Of a stretch of DNA of 64,000 nucleotides, positions 27,212-35,560 are shown piece after piece; the stretch's first letter is position 1, and each line of letters starts with the position of its first letter. The stretch lies in NCBI RefSeq assembly GCF_021538615.1, contig NZ_JAJHIZ010000003.1, positions 3,844,001 through 3,908,000 on the forward strand, given 5' to 3'. Below the pieces are notes generated by a model. That model saw nothing but the letters and a program-made list of their open reading frames with translations. It had not been told where the DNA came from and did no database searches. The DNA is from Niabella agricola (GTDB lineage: Bacteria; Bacteroidota; Bacteroidia; Chitinophagales; Chitinophagaceae). Position numbers and translations under genes: made by a program.

Positions 27212-28246
27212 CTATTCTTCTTTCCGGTGTGCATCTTCACCGTTATAAATATTTTCCAGCCGGTGCTCTTCGGCCGATTTTGCCACCACCGGATCCTGGT
27301 GCAGATTCTGAATGGAATCCTTGTTCTCCACTTCTACATGCTCTACCCAAACTGCATACTGACTGGGATAAATATTCATGCCGTTATGAATGGCATATAC
27401 CCGGGTAAAAACGGCCCCCACATAAAGAATAATAGCCGAGTAATACACCCAGAGTAAAATAATAATTACAGAACCGGCAGCGCCATAAGCAGATGACATT
27501 TTGTTGTGTCCCAGGTAATAGCTGATCAGGAATTTACCTCCCATAAAAAGCAGGGTGGTAGCAAAGGCACCGGCTCTTACCGCGCGCCATTTTATTTTTG
27601 CGTCTGGCAGCACTTTAAAGATCATACCGAACAAAATGGAGGTGATCAAAAAGGTAATGGCCAGGTTGGAGACATAAGCGATCACCCGTTGCGAATCCGG
27701 AATGATTCGTGTAAGCTGGTTGGTGAGCAGTTCCATCAGTCCGTTAATCATTAAAGACACCAGCAGCAGGAAGCCCAGCGTAACCACAACTGAAAAGGAC
27801 ATTAAGCGATCCAGCAGTAACTTTAACCAGCCTTTTCCTTTTTTAGGACGGGCCTTCAACCGCCAGATCATATTGATGGAGTCCTGGATCTCAGCAAAAA
27901 CGCCCGTGGCTCCAAAAACGAGCGTAAGGATACCGATCACCTTTGCAAAAGTTTTATTGGGAAAACGTGCTGCGTTGTCAATGGTTTGCCAGATCTGGTC
28001 GGCGTAAGCAGTACCGATAAAACCTTCGATCTGCTTATGCAGACTGTTTTTAACATCGGCATGGGCACTGTGGTTTAACAGGGCATCTGCAAAAAAGCTA
28101 TCGCCGATCCAGATGATCACGATCAGCAATCCCGGAAGCGAAAAAATAGTATAATAGGCCAGGGCCGCGCTGAGTTTAAAAATGCGGTTGGTAAAGGTCT
28201 CTTCAAGGGTTTGTTTGAGGATCGTCCATGTCCGTTTTAATGCCAT
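27212..28246 (-). CDS. YihY/BrkB-family inner-membrane protein
   Basis: A 344-residue membrane protein with six hydrophobic segments and the family hallmarks LSAALAYYTIFSLPGLL (about residues 22-38) and GAAGSVIIILLWVYYSAIILYVGAVFTRVYA (near 245). YihY proteins were once called RNase BN in error; their function is not settled. A charged C-terminal tail of about 60 residues is predicted cytoplasmic. It is the last gene of a minus-strand unit behind dtd and a MazG-like gene (3-nt spacing). Confidence 0.9.
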   Translation of the reverse strand: MALKRTWTILKQTLEETFTNRIFKLSAALAYYTIFSLPGLLIVIIWIGDSFFADALLNHSAHADVKNSLHKQIEGFIGTAYADQIWQTIDNAARFPNKTFAKVIGILTLVFGATGVFAEIQDSINMIWRLKARPKKGKGWLKLLLDRLMSFSVVVTLGFLLLVSLMINGLMELLTNQLTRIIPDSQRVIAYVSNLAITFLITSILFGMIFKVLPDAKIKWRAVRAGAFATTLLFMGGKFLISYYLGHNKMSSAYGAAGSVIIILLWVYYSAIILYVGAVFTRVYAIHNGMNIYPSQYAVWVEHVEVENKDSIQNLHQDPVVAKSAEEHRLENIYNGEDAHRKEE

Positions 28247-28249
28247 TCA

Positions 28250-28585
28250 TTACAATTTTTTGTTGTTCAAATGTCTGTCGGCATCTCTGATATTCTTTTT
28301 TTCAAAATTTTTTTCCAGGGCCTTTGTCAGGTCAGTTCCCGTCTGGTTGGCCAGGCAGATCAGTACCCACAATACATCGGCCATTTCATCGGCCATCAAC
28401 TCGCGGGCATTTTCTTCATCTTCCGGCTTCCGGTAGGATTGGTCGCCGTAAATGCGGGCCATGTGCCGGGAAAGTTCGCCCATTTCCTCAGTAAGAATGG
28501 CCATATTGGTGAGCTCACTAAAATAACGAACGCCTACTGTTTTGATCCAGTGGTCTACAATGCGCTGGGCTTCATTTATTGTCAT
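28250..28585 (-). CDS. MazG-like nucleotide pyrophosphohydrolase
   Basis: A 111-residue protein from the ATG at 28585 (a GTG 6 nt upstream is possible). The four-helix metal site is visible: EEMGELSRHMAR (residues about 29-40) and DEMADVLWVLICLA (about 67-80) give the EExxE-plus-ExxD pattern of all-alpha NTP pyrophosphohydrolases. It likely hydrolyses non-canonical nucleoside triphosphates. It sits between dtd and yihY in one unit, so it joins another quality-control enzyme. Confidence 0.88.
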   Translation of the reverse strand: MTINEAQRIVDHWIKTVGVRYFSELTNMAILTEEMGELSRHMARIYGDQSYRKPEDEENARELMADEMADVLWVLICLANQTGTDLTKALEKNFEKKNIRDADRHLNNKKL

Positions 28586-28599
28586 ATACACTTTATGAT

Positions 28600-29052
28600 T
28601 TATTCTTTATTTTTTGAGTCGATGATAATGGTAACCGGACCGTCATTTATCAACTGCACTTTCATGTCGGCCCCAAAAACACCGGTTTTTATTTCCTGCT
28701 CCATGTCCTGTTCCAACTGCCGGATCATTTTTTTATAAAGAGGAATGGCCACATCCGGTTTACTGGCTTTGATATAAGACGGCCGGTTCCCCTTTTTTGT
28801 TGAAGCGTGCAAAGTGAACTGACTTACCAGCAGTAATGCGCCGTTTACCTCTTTTACGCTTCGGTTCATAACACCGTTTTCATCATTAAAGATCCGCAGC
28901 TGGGTTATTTTCTGACTTAGCCAGCGAATATCTTCTTCTGTATCTGCATCTTCAATGCCCAAGAAAATCAATATTCCTTTTTCAATGGCTGAAAAAATAG
29001 TGCCATCAATCACAACACGGGCTTCGGATACACGTTGAATTACGATTTTCAT
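28600..29052 (-). CDS. dtd: D-aminoacyl-tRNA deacylase
   Basis: Removes D-amino acids (and glycine) mischarged onto tRNA. The 150 residues from the ATG at 29052 are the full family length and open with MKIVIQRVSEARV; longer in-frame extensions upstream are not conserved. Key motifs: SQFTLHAS near residue 79 and the cross-subunit GP motif NDGPVTI near 136. First gene of the unit with the MazG-like and YihY genes; a perfect -7 element is at 29068-29075. Confidence 0.96.
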   Translation of the reverse strand: MKIVIQRVSEARVVIDGTIFSAIEKGILIFLGIEDADTEEDIRWLSQKITQLRIFNDENGVMNRSVKEVNGALLLVSQFTLHASTKKGNRPSYIKASKPDVAIPLYKKMIRQLEQDMEQEIKTGVFGADMKVQLINDGPVTIIIDSKNKE

Positions 29053-29067
29053 ATTTGCTTTCTTCTT

Positions 29068-29075
29068 CAAAAATA
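29068..29075 (-). promoter_or_regulatory. Putative -7 element (TATTTTTG) of the dtd operon
   Basis: Exact TAnnTTTG match on the minus strand, 15 nt upstream of the dtd ATG. Confidence 0.5.
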
Positions 29076-29248
29076 GCGATACAAAGAGGAATCCCGGGCA
29101 ATTTGCAAAAAGGGATATAAATTTTAAGCAGGGTAACCGGTTGCTGTGCCGTTGATCTTCCTGGCAATACACTGCGGGCTGCATGGCAACGGTCGGTGCC
29201 GGGTAATTAAAGCAGGATCGGGTAGGTTCAGAATTATGAAGTAGTTTT

Positions 29249-29671
29249 ATGCGCAATATGAATTCGGAAATTGATGTTTCAAAAGAACTGTTGTTTCAAA
29301 CAACCCGTAGTGGCGGCAAGGGCGGGCAAAATGTAAACAAAGTAGAAACGGCGGTGATCGCCTCGTTTCAGATAAAAAGCTCAGCCTTGCTTTCTGATGC
29401 TCAAAAGGCCGTGCTGATGGAAAAACTAAGCAATCGCATTCAGTCGGAAGGATACTTGCAGGTAAAATCACAGCAGTACCGTACCCAACTGGAGAATAAG
29501 GCCGATGCCATTCAAAAGATTAACCTGCTGATCGCTGCTGCACTTCATAAAAAGAAGGCAAGGATCGCCACAAAGATCTCAAAAGCGGCTGTGGCGCGGC
29601 GGATCGATAAAAAGAAGAGAAAGGGCGAAATCAAATCTGGTCGCCGCAGCATACGACGCGATGACTGGTAG
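29249..29671 (+). CDS. arfB: Alternative ribosome-rescue peptidyl-tRNA hydrolase ArfB (YaeJ)
   Basis: A 140-residue release-factor-like hydrolase that frees ribosomes stalled on non-stop mRNA. The catalytic GGQ is at residues 25-27 in RSGGKGGQNVNK, and the lysine/arginine-rich C-terminal tail (KKKRKGEIKSGRRSIRRDDW) is the part that enters the empty mRNA channel. There is no codon-recognition domain, so it is not RF1 or RF2. A second ATG at 29258 is possible. It is divergent from dtd, another translation quality-control gene. Confidence 0.94.
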   Translation: MRNMNSEIDVSKELLFQTTRSGGKGGQNVNKVETAVIASFQIKSSALLSDAQKAVLMEKLSNRIQSEGYLQVKSQQYRTQLENKADAIQKINLLIAAALHKKKARIATKISKAAVARRIDKKKRKGEIKSGRRSIRRDDW

Positions 29672-29772
29672 CGGGTTCCGGTTCCTGCTTGTAGCAAAAA
29701 AAACAGAAGATGCAGGCCAGGAACATCCGTTTGAATGCTGCATTTCTTTAAAAGGGTATCAAATACTCAGCG

Positions 29773-29797
29773 CTTCAGTGCCTCAGAGGCGCTGAAG
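29773..29797. terminator. Near-perfect 25-nt palindrome, possible terminator of arfB
   Basis: CTTCAGTGCCTC (29773-29784) mirrors GAGGCGCTGAAG (29786-29797) around a single A, with one G-T wobble, about 100 nt after arfB. The word GCTTCAGTG recurs at 29864-29872 beside the convergent repressor gene. No strong T-run follows, so a repeat-type extragenic palindrome is equally possible. Confidence 0.45.
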
Positions 29798-29895
29798 CTT
29801 ATTTCGTGGGTGTGGGTTGCGGTCGCATTCCCGCAGGAAGCATAAAAGTTTCAGTGTTCCAGTGCTTCAGTGGCGCGATTCCGTACGTCAAGGCT

Positions 29896-30645
29896 TCAAT
29901 TGATCTTCTTTTTCATGCCCGCCACCTCCTGCTGAAGATCGGCCACAATGTTTACCAGCTGACCCACGTTCCAGCTCTGCATCGTATTCGTTTTCGAAAT
30001 GATAAACTGGGCTTCCCACATCTCCACGACATCCTCCGAACTGATCGAATAAGGCTGAAACGTGGGGTTATCACTCAGCAGCATTATTTTATTTTTGGTT
30101 TTACCGTTCTTTTGAATGCGTTTATAAACGATGCCGTCGTTCTTGGATACCACAATACAGGCAGTATTGTTTTTTACATGATCCATGGCTTCTACCTTTT
30201 CACCCACGATGATCGACCCGCTGGGCGTTGGCAGCATCGAATCTCCTGAAATTTCAAAAGCCCGGTAATTGCCACCGGTAACCATGGGAAGCGTAAACGT
30301 GTTCAGTTCATCAATAAATTCATGATCGGCATAGCCATTCAGGTAACCCGCAGCCGCCTTTACAGGAACAAAAGGGATCTTGGCCGCAGTGTCGGAGAGT
30401 TTCAGCGCGCGTCTTTTGGCCAGGTAATTATCAGTATTTTCACTCAGATCCTTTCTCAAAATTTCGTCAAGTGTTAGCTTAAACAGGTCACAAACGGTTT
30501 CCAGTACTTCCAGTCTCGGCTCGGCCCGCCCTTCCTCATAAGCTCCCAGCAGGGAACGTTTGATATGTAATTTGCTGGCAAACTCATCCTGTGTTAACCC
30601 TCTGAGCTTTCTCAGGTATTTCAGATTTTTGTTGGCAACTGACAT
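29896..30645 (-). CDS. XRE-family repressor with LexA-like S24 peptidase domain
   Basis: A 249-residue regulator. Residues about 5-65 are a HTH_XRE domain (LRGLTQDEFASKLHIKRSLLGAYEEGRAEP). The C-terminal half is an S24/LexA-like autopeptidase: the usual Ala-Gly cleavage site region (VKAAAGY, near residue 98), the serine in SGDSMLPTPSGS (near 134) and the lysine in IVYKRI (near 172). Such proteins are cleaved when RecA filaments form, so DNA damage may induce their targets. A 19-nt palindrome 18 nt upstream of the start is a likely operator, suggesting autoregulation; the divergent BamE-like/J-domain genes could also be targets. The last 30 residues form a short coiled coil. Confidence 0.9.
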   Translation of the reverse strand: MSVANKNLKYLRKLRGLTQDEFASKLHIKRSLLGAYEEGRAEPRLEVLETVCDLFKLTLDEILRKDLSENTDNYLAKRRALKLSDTAAKIPFVPVKAAAGYLNGYADHEFIDELNTFTLPMVTGGNYRAFEISGDSMLPTPSGSIIVGEKVEAMDHVKNNTACIVVSKNDGIVYKRIQKNGKTKNKIMLLSDNPTFQPYSISSEDVVEMWEAQFIISKTNTMQSWNVGQLVNIVADLQQEVAGMKKKIN

Positions 30646-30662
30646 AACTAATAATTTTAGTG

Positions 30663-30681
30663 CAAAATACTAAATATTTTG
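30663..30681. promoter_or_regulatory. Operator-like palindrome CAAAATA-N5-TATTTTG
   Basis: A perfect 7+7 nt inverted repeat with a 5-nt spacer in the spacer between the XRE-S24 gene (start 30645) and the divergent gene at 30795. Its size and place fit a dimeric HTH repressor site. Confidence 0.55.
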
Positions 30682-30747
30682 ACAATGTGGAAAAGTTTTT
30701 TTTCCCGGAACCGGTTCCGAAATTACTTTTTTTTCCGGCGTTGCCGT

Positions 30748-30755
30748 TATCTTTG
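30748..30755 (+). promoter_or_regulatory. Putative -7 element (TATCTTTG)
   Basis: Exact TAnnTTTG match 39 nt upstream of the ATG at 30795; likely drives the BamE-like/J-domain pair. Confidence 0.55.
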
Positions 30756-30794
30756 AGTGTACACACATGTTAATCTGTTATCATCAAATACCTT

Positions 30795-31199
30795 ATGTTC
30801 CTTTTGCCGATCATCATCATTGCCATTGCTACCGGGCTGCTTGTTTTCCTGCTGCTAAGCCGGAATGATAAGACGGTACATCAAAAACAACAGGTGGAAG
30901 CGGCGGGTGCCGAGCTGGCGGCAACCCGGGCGGCATATGAAAAGCTGGAAACCCGTTTATTTGAAATTATAGAGCATAAGATAGACCCAAAGTATACCCG
31001 TGAAATCAGGGAAGGAGAGGTAACCATTGGAATGCCGGCCGAATTTTTATTAATGGCCTGGGGCAATCCGTCTGAAATAAGAACACAGGAAGGAGAGGAG
31101 ACCTGGGTTTATCCGCAGGAAAAAAATACAGCCGAACCAACCCGCTTTACGGAAGTGCTGCTGCTCGATAAAAAAGTGCGAAGCTGGAAAGACAACTGA
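30795..31199 (+). CDS. Membrane-anchored BamE/SmpA-like protein of unknown function
   Basis: A 134-residue protein: one N-terminal hydrophobic helix (residues 2-22, no lipobox), a heptad-like segment (about 30-60), then a domain with VTIGMPAEFLLMAWGNPSEIRTQ (about 74-96) followed by ETWVYP. The G(M)xxxxVxxxWGxP pattern is typical of the SmpA/BamE fold, here on an inner-membrane anchor instead of a lipoprotein. Its stop is 1 nt before the J-domain gene, so the two are one operon. Function unknown. Confidence 0.75.
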   Translation: MFLLPIIIIAIATGLLVFLLLSRNDKTVHQKQQVEAAGAELAATRAAYEKLETRLFEIIEHKIDPKYTREIREGEVTIGMPAEFLLMAWGNPSEIRTQEGEETWVYPQEKNTAEPTRFTEVLLLDKKVRSWKDN

Positions 31200-31200
31200 T

Positions 31201-32028
31201 ATGGCAGGAACATTAAAAAATTATTATGAAACATTGGGCGTGCCGCGCTCTGCTACAGATGAGCAGATAAAAACCGCCTACCGGAAACTGATTCTTAAAT
31301 TTCATCCCGATAAAAATGTAGGGGATGTTTATTTCGAAGACTGGTCAAAAAAGATCATCGAGGCATTTGAAGTACTAAGTGATCCGCAGTTGCGTGAAGA
31401 ATACAACCAGGTTTACGATGAACACCGGCATGCTGCGAAAACGAATTTCCAGGGAACCGCTGTCCGGCAGGAACCGGCCACTGCCCGTGAACAGGAAGAT
31501 ACGGCGCCGGAAGCTCCGGTTCCAAAAGCAGCACCGGAAACAGAAGCGCAGCCCCGGGAGGAAGATCCACATATAGCGACGCTGGAACTCATCCGGGCCG
31601 AGTTGCCTGGTTATATTACAGCGAAGCAGCAGTATCTAAAAGCAGAAAAAGCATACCAGCAATTGGCGGCTGCCCCGGGGAAAAAGCAAAGTTACCGGCT
31701 GCCGCTCATTATTCTTTGTATAGCCATCATTGCTGCATCAGTAATATGGCTCACTCAAATGCCCGCAACTGAAAAAGTGGCTGCCGTTCCGGAAGGCACT
31801 GTAGCCGATATCTCCGGGAAGTTTATCGTAGCCGCTGACCGGGCTTACTTCTATAAGGACCCCCAAAACCTGGTGCGAACCGATGAATATTTGACCAGGG
31901 GCAACAAGATTCAGGTTTCAAAACGGTACAGGAACTTTTATTATGCTGTTTTTCAAAGTATTGCAAATCCTGAATACAAACTTAAGGGTTGGATAAAAGA
32001 GCAAGACCTTCAGCCGTATGGCGATTAG
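31201..32028 (+). CDS. Membrane J-domain protein with C-terminal SH3-like domain
   Basis: A 275-residue protein with an unusual layout. Residues 5-75 are a J domain with the HPD motif at 35-37 (KFHPDKN), which stimulates DnaK. Residues about 80-125 are a Pro/Glu/Ala-rich linker, then a helical stretch, one transmembrane helix (about 166-184, LPLIILCIAIIAASVIWL), and a C-terminal domain of about 75 residues with SH3b-like spacing (GKFIVAADRAYFYKDP ... YKLKGWIKEQDLQPYG). It has no Gly/Phe region or zinc centre, so it is not DnaJ itself. The J domain is predicted cytoplasmic and the SH3-like part periplasmic. It directly precedes the T6SS locus; a role in T6SS assembly is speculative. Confidence 0.8.
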   Translation: MAGTLKNYYETLGVPRSATDEQIKTAYRKLILKFHPDKNVGDVYFEDWSKKIIEAFEVLSDPQLREEYNQVYDEHRHAAKTNFQGTAVRQEPATAREQEDTAPEAPVPKAAPETEAQPREEDPHIATLELIRAELPGYITAKQQYLKAEKAYQQLAAAPGKKQSYRLPLIILCIAIIAASVIWLTQMPATEKVAAVPEGTVADISGKFIVAADRAYFYKDPQNLVRTDEYLTRGNKIQVSKRYRNFYYAVFQSIANPEYKLKGWIKEQDLQPYGD

Positions 32029-32238
32029 TTCTTATATATTTTGAGCCGTTGAAGAAGGATTACCAAAAAACCGGTAATTTTTCTAAAAACTCCGGGCAAA
32101 ACTGGGAAAATCTGGAAAAAAAAATCATATTTGCCTGAGGAGAGGAAGCTCTGCCGCGTGTTTACCTATCAAGAAAATATCTTTTGAGCCTGGCAAATCG
32201 CATGATCTAAATCACAACGTTATTTACGAACCATTTTG

Positions 32239-32679
32239 ATGTCGGGCATGCTGCATCCGTATTATAAACTTCCATTGGAGCTGGAAAAAATAGTGAGCAA
32301 AAAAGATGTAAAAAAATGCTCTCTAAAAGAATCCATTGCGCATCATTTACACCTGATGCTGACCACCGCATTCGGCGAACTGCAAAGCGACGCGCAGTTT
32401 GGAAACGAGCTGTGGGACGAGGATTTTGATAATGTGTCTTACCGGAACAAACAGAAAGAAAAAATATTGCTTTCACTTGGCAAAACGATCGCCCGTTTTG
32501 AAAAAAGGATCGAAAAAGTGAAGATCGAAATGCGGGTGCAGCAGGAAGAACGCACCAGTCACTCCGATCCTGGAATGAAAAGAAAGCTCGAATTTACCAT
32601 TACCGCCGTGATATCGGCCACCAACGAACCTATTACTTACCGGGACGGCTTTTTTATCAGTCCGCTGGCATATAACTAA
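32239..32679 (+). CDS. tssE: T6SS baseplate wedge protein TssE (gp25-like)
   Basis: A 146-residue protein from the ATG at 32239 (a TTG sits 3 nt upstream). It has the gp25 layout: SLKESIAHHLHLMLTTAFGELQSDAQFGNELWDEDF, where the LLTT/FGE turn and the FG motif are conserved in TssE and phage wedge proteins. TssE starts sheath polymerisation on the baseplate. First gene of the tssEFGNKO run; a weak -7-like element (CATATTTG, 32126-32133) lies in the 210-nt spacer upstream. Confidence 0.85.
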   Translation: MSGMLHPYYKLPLELEKIVSKKDVKKCSLKESIAHHLHLMLTTAFGELQSDAQFGNELWDEDFDNVSYRNKQKEKILLSLGKTIARFEKRIEKVKIEMRVQQEERTSHSDPGMKRKLEFTITAVISATNEPITYRDGFFISPLAYN

Positions 32680-32688
32680 ACATACACA

Positions 32689-34563
32689 ATGAATGAAAGC
32701 AGGGAACATATCCGAAACAGGATGTTGCAAAACGCAGCAAAGATCTGGGGATACCCCGAAACCGAAGAAGCCTCCAATTTTGACCCGCTGGTGGGTTTGT
32801 TGCTGTCAGTAAATGCGGCGGAACTGGAGCGGCTTTCGAACGAGATCTATCATTCCCGGAACCGGGTCATGGATCGCATTGTACAGCTGCTGGCGCCGGA
32901 TGTTTTAACCGGTCCGCGGCTGGCCTCCGCTGTTTTAAATGCAAACAGCCTGGAAGATGTTGCTACCTTATCGGTAAAAGAACAATTCTATACTACCCAG
33001 CATATACGGCAACATAGCGGCGAAGCGCCCAAAAGCACGGATATCTACTTTACGCCTACCGACGCATTTGTGATCAACAAATCGCGCGTACGGTATGCTG
33101 CCACGGGAAACAAAATGTACCGCTACCCCGGAGGGGTTACCAAGGAACTGATGGGGCTGGCGGAAGCGCAGCAATGGTTGCCGCCCTCTACGCTCTGGAT
33201 CGCTCTGGATCATAAGGAACTCGATCTGAACCATACCCAATTTTACTTCCAGTATCGCAGTGAGGTGAACAAAGCGGTGTTCTTTAATCAACTGAAAGTT
33301 GCTTACTGGCAGATTGGTGAACACCAGCTACATACACAAAAAGGATATAATGTGCAAGCCAACAGGAATCCTGATTGGTATGCGGCGCAGCTGATCCAGC
33401 AGGAAGCGAGTGCCACTTCCCGGTATATCAAACTGGTAAACGAATTATATGAGGAGGCTTTTGTAAGTATTAAGGATCCGGCCACCCAACAATATGCTGC
33501 AGCCCAAAAGGAGTTACCCGGGGAGCTAAAGGCGGTGTTTAGCCAGACACTTCAGGCTATTCATGAGCCCTTATGCTGGATCCGGATCACCTTCCCTGAA
33601 AATATCACCAGTTCCATGCTGGAAGATGTAAGCGTATTTGCAAACTGTTTTCCCGTGGTTAACCGCAAATTACATGAGATCACATACCGGATTCAGGAAA
33701 TGATCAATGTGATTCCCCTGCTGACGGATACCGATCAGTTTTACGACCTGGCAGAGATTACCGATGAAGCCGGGCGTTTGCTGCACACCCGGCAAAATTC
33801 GGAAGAGGCCCATCAGCAGCTTAATATTTTATTGCGTAATGGTGGTGCCGGCCGTTTTGATGAACGCGATGCTACAGTGGTGGTAGAAAACCTGGTACAA
33901 CTGCTGCGGGATGAAAGTGCTGCTTTCTCCAAACTGGGTAAGGACCTGATTTCCCAGGAAGTAAAAAGCCTGCAGCAATCCATCGCAAAAATCGAACAGC
34001 TGGTGGGAAACACAAGCTCTAACCAGTCGGCCTATACGCCCTACCTGATGGTGCGCAATCCCCGGCAAACCAGCTCTAAGTTTTTATACATCCAGTATTG
34101 GAGCACCAACGGGTACCTGGCGAATGGCCTGCGGCCCGGCACCCGGCTGCACCCGTATAAAACCGGATCGGTAAACCATGCTTCTGTCTTTTTACTTACC
34201 AACACGCAAAATGGCAAGAACCGGTTGAGCCAGTCGGATGCTGTGGTGGCATACAAATATGCCCTTCTGTCTAAAGACCGCATCATGAGCCGGAACGATA
34301 TCGCCTTGTACTGCCGCCATTTCCTGGGAGCGGCGGTAGACGGTGTAACGGTAGACAAGGGATTTATGATCTCTGCTGAAACTACAAAAGGCTTTATGAA
34401 AACCATTGATGTAACCATTACCGTACAGCGGAAAGCCTTTATTGAAGCCCAGGAGAAGGGAGAAATAGCTCAGTGGGAAAAAGAGCTGGCCCTGCAACTG
34501 GCCGAGCGTTCAATGGCATTTATCCCGTACCGGGTATTTATTAAAGAAACATCTGGTATCTAA
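32689..34563 (+). CDS. tssF: T6SS baseplate subunit TssF (gp6-like)
   Basis: A 624-residue baseplate wedge protein. It opens with the TssF pattern of an EHIRNRMLQNAAKIWGYPE helix followed by DPLVGLLLSVNAAELERLSNEIYHSRNRVMDRIVQLLAPDVL, where the family's leading helix binds TssG, and ends with a gp6-type trimerisation region (LYCRHFLGAAVDGVTVDKGFM, VTITVQRKAF). Length fits the family. It lies 9 nt after tssE and 1 nt before tssG. Confidence 0.88.
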   Translation: MNESREHIRNRMLQNAAKIWGYPETEEASNFDPLVGLLLSVNAAELERLSNEIYHSRNRVMDRIVQLLAPDVLTGPRLASAVLNANSLEDVATLSVKEQFYTTQHIRQHSGEAPKSTDIYFTPTDAFVINKSRVRYAATGNKMYRYPGGVTKELMGLAEAQQWLPPSTLWIALDHKELDLNHTQFYFQYRSEVNKAVFFNQLKVAYWQIGEHQLHTQKGYNVQANRNPDWYAAQLIQQEASATSRYIKLVNELYEEAFVSIKDPATQQYAAAQKELPGELKAVFSQTLQAIHEPLCWIRITFPENITSSMLEDVSVFANCFPVVNRKLHEITYRIQEMINVIPLLTDTDQFYDLAEITDEAGRLLHTRQNSEEAHQQLNILLRNGGAGRFDERDATVVVENLVQLLRDESAAFSKLGKDLISQEVKSLQQSIAKIEQLVGNTSSNQSAYTPYLMVRNPRQTSSKFLYIQYWSTNGYLANGLRPGTRLHPYKTGSVNHASVFLLTNTQNGKNRLSQSDAVVAYKYALLSKDRIMSRNDIALYCRHFLGAAVDGVTVDKGFMISAETTKGFMKTIDVTITVQRKAFIEAQEKGEIAQWEKELALQLAERSMAFIPYRVFIKETSGI

Positions 34564-34564
34564 T

Positions 34565-35524
34565 ATGAACAAAGCAGATAGCATACGGTACCTGTCAGAA
34601 TGGTTACAGCAGCGTGATGCGGATGTAAAAGCCGAAGTGTTGCTGAACCATGCGCTGGAAAACGGCTTTCCGGAACAGGGATATGTCATCCATAACAACG
34701 GCTATTTTTACCGGGAATTTGTGAAAGACATCTATCGCACGAATGTGATCGAGGACGATTGGTACCGGACCTTCCTGGAGATTGGCTTATCCCGCCCCGG
34801 TTTTTACGATATGCTTCCGGAAGCATTATTTCATCAACCCGAAACCAATGAATTCCGGCTGCAGGCAGGAGTGGCTGAAATGATTGACCGGTATAAAAAG
34901 AATCTTACAAAAGAACAGGAGATCCGCAAGTTTTTTCAGCCTTTTGAAAATGAATTTTTTTACCAGCAGCGGATGCTGGAGAAAGAAGAAGTGAGTTTGC
35001 TGGATATTTTAAAAAGCCAGATCCTTACCAAGTACTTCCTGGATTTTTGGGGATTGCCGGCCTCTTTTAAAATACACGAAGCGGCTTCATTTTTGCTGTT
35101 GCTGCCCTATGCACACCAGATCAGCGGCAACCTCCCCATTATGGAATCCTGTTTAAAAGCGCTGCTGCATGAACCGGTGCAGATCCTTCGCAAGGAACCG
35201 CAGATGATCCGCGTGGCAGAAAATGAGGGTTTGGGCAATGGGGCGGGGTTGGGAGCGCAACCGCTGGGTGATTATATGGTTTGCGGATCAGAATTTATGG
35301 AAGATTACCCCGTGCTGCTGTATAAGATCGGTCCACTGGAGAACGGCAAAGTCAGCGATTTTATTAACAACGAAGAAAAGGACCTGCTGATAAAGACCTT
35401 TAATGATTATTTTGCTCCGGTGGAAGCGGATATCGAAATTGAAATTCTTGTAACACAAAAAACGGAAGGGATGTCCTTTGACGAGGAGGCAGAAGTGATC
35501 CTGGGATATTCTTCCATTTTATAA
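34565..35524 (+). CDS. tssG: T6SS baseplate subunit TssG (Bacteroidota type)
   Basis: A 319-residue protein assigned mainly from position: TssG follows TssF in nearly all T6SS loci and two TssG copies clamp one TssF. The sequence starts with a helix of the type DADVKAEVLLNHALENGF, followed by DDWYRTFLEIGLSRPGFYDMLPEALFH and a central LSEFF-like DFWGLPASFKIHEAASFLLLLPYAHQI segment. Bacteroidota TssG proteins are divergent from the proteobacterial family. The second half has an ENEGLGNGAGLGAQPLGDYMVCG segment typical of TssG. Confidence 0.72.
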   Translation: MNKADSIRYLSEWLQQRDADVKAEVLLNHALENGFPEQGYVIHNNGYFYREFVKDIYRTNVIEDDWYRTFLEIGLSRPGFYDMLPEALFHQPETNEFRLQAGVAEMIDRYKKNLTKEQEIRKFFQPFENEFFYQQRMLEKEEVSLLDILKSQILTKYFLDFWGLPASFKIHEAASFLLLLPYAHQISGNLPIMESCLKALLHEPVQILRKEPQMIRVAENEGLGNGAGLGAQPLGDYMVCGSEFMEDYPVLLYKIGPLENGKVSDFINNEEKDLLIKTFNDYFAPVEADIEIEILVTQKTEGMSFDEEAEVILGYSSIL

Positions 35525-35560
35525 ACGGTTTATAAATTTAGGAACAACAGAGAGAAAGCA

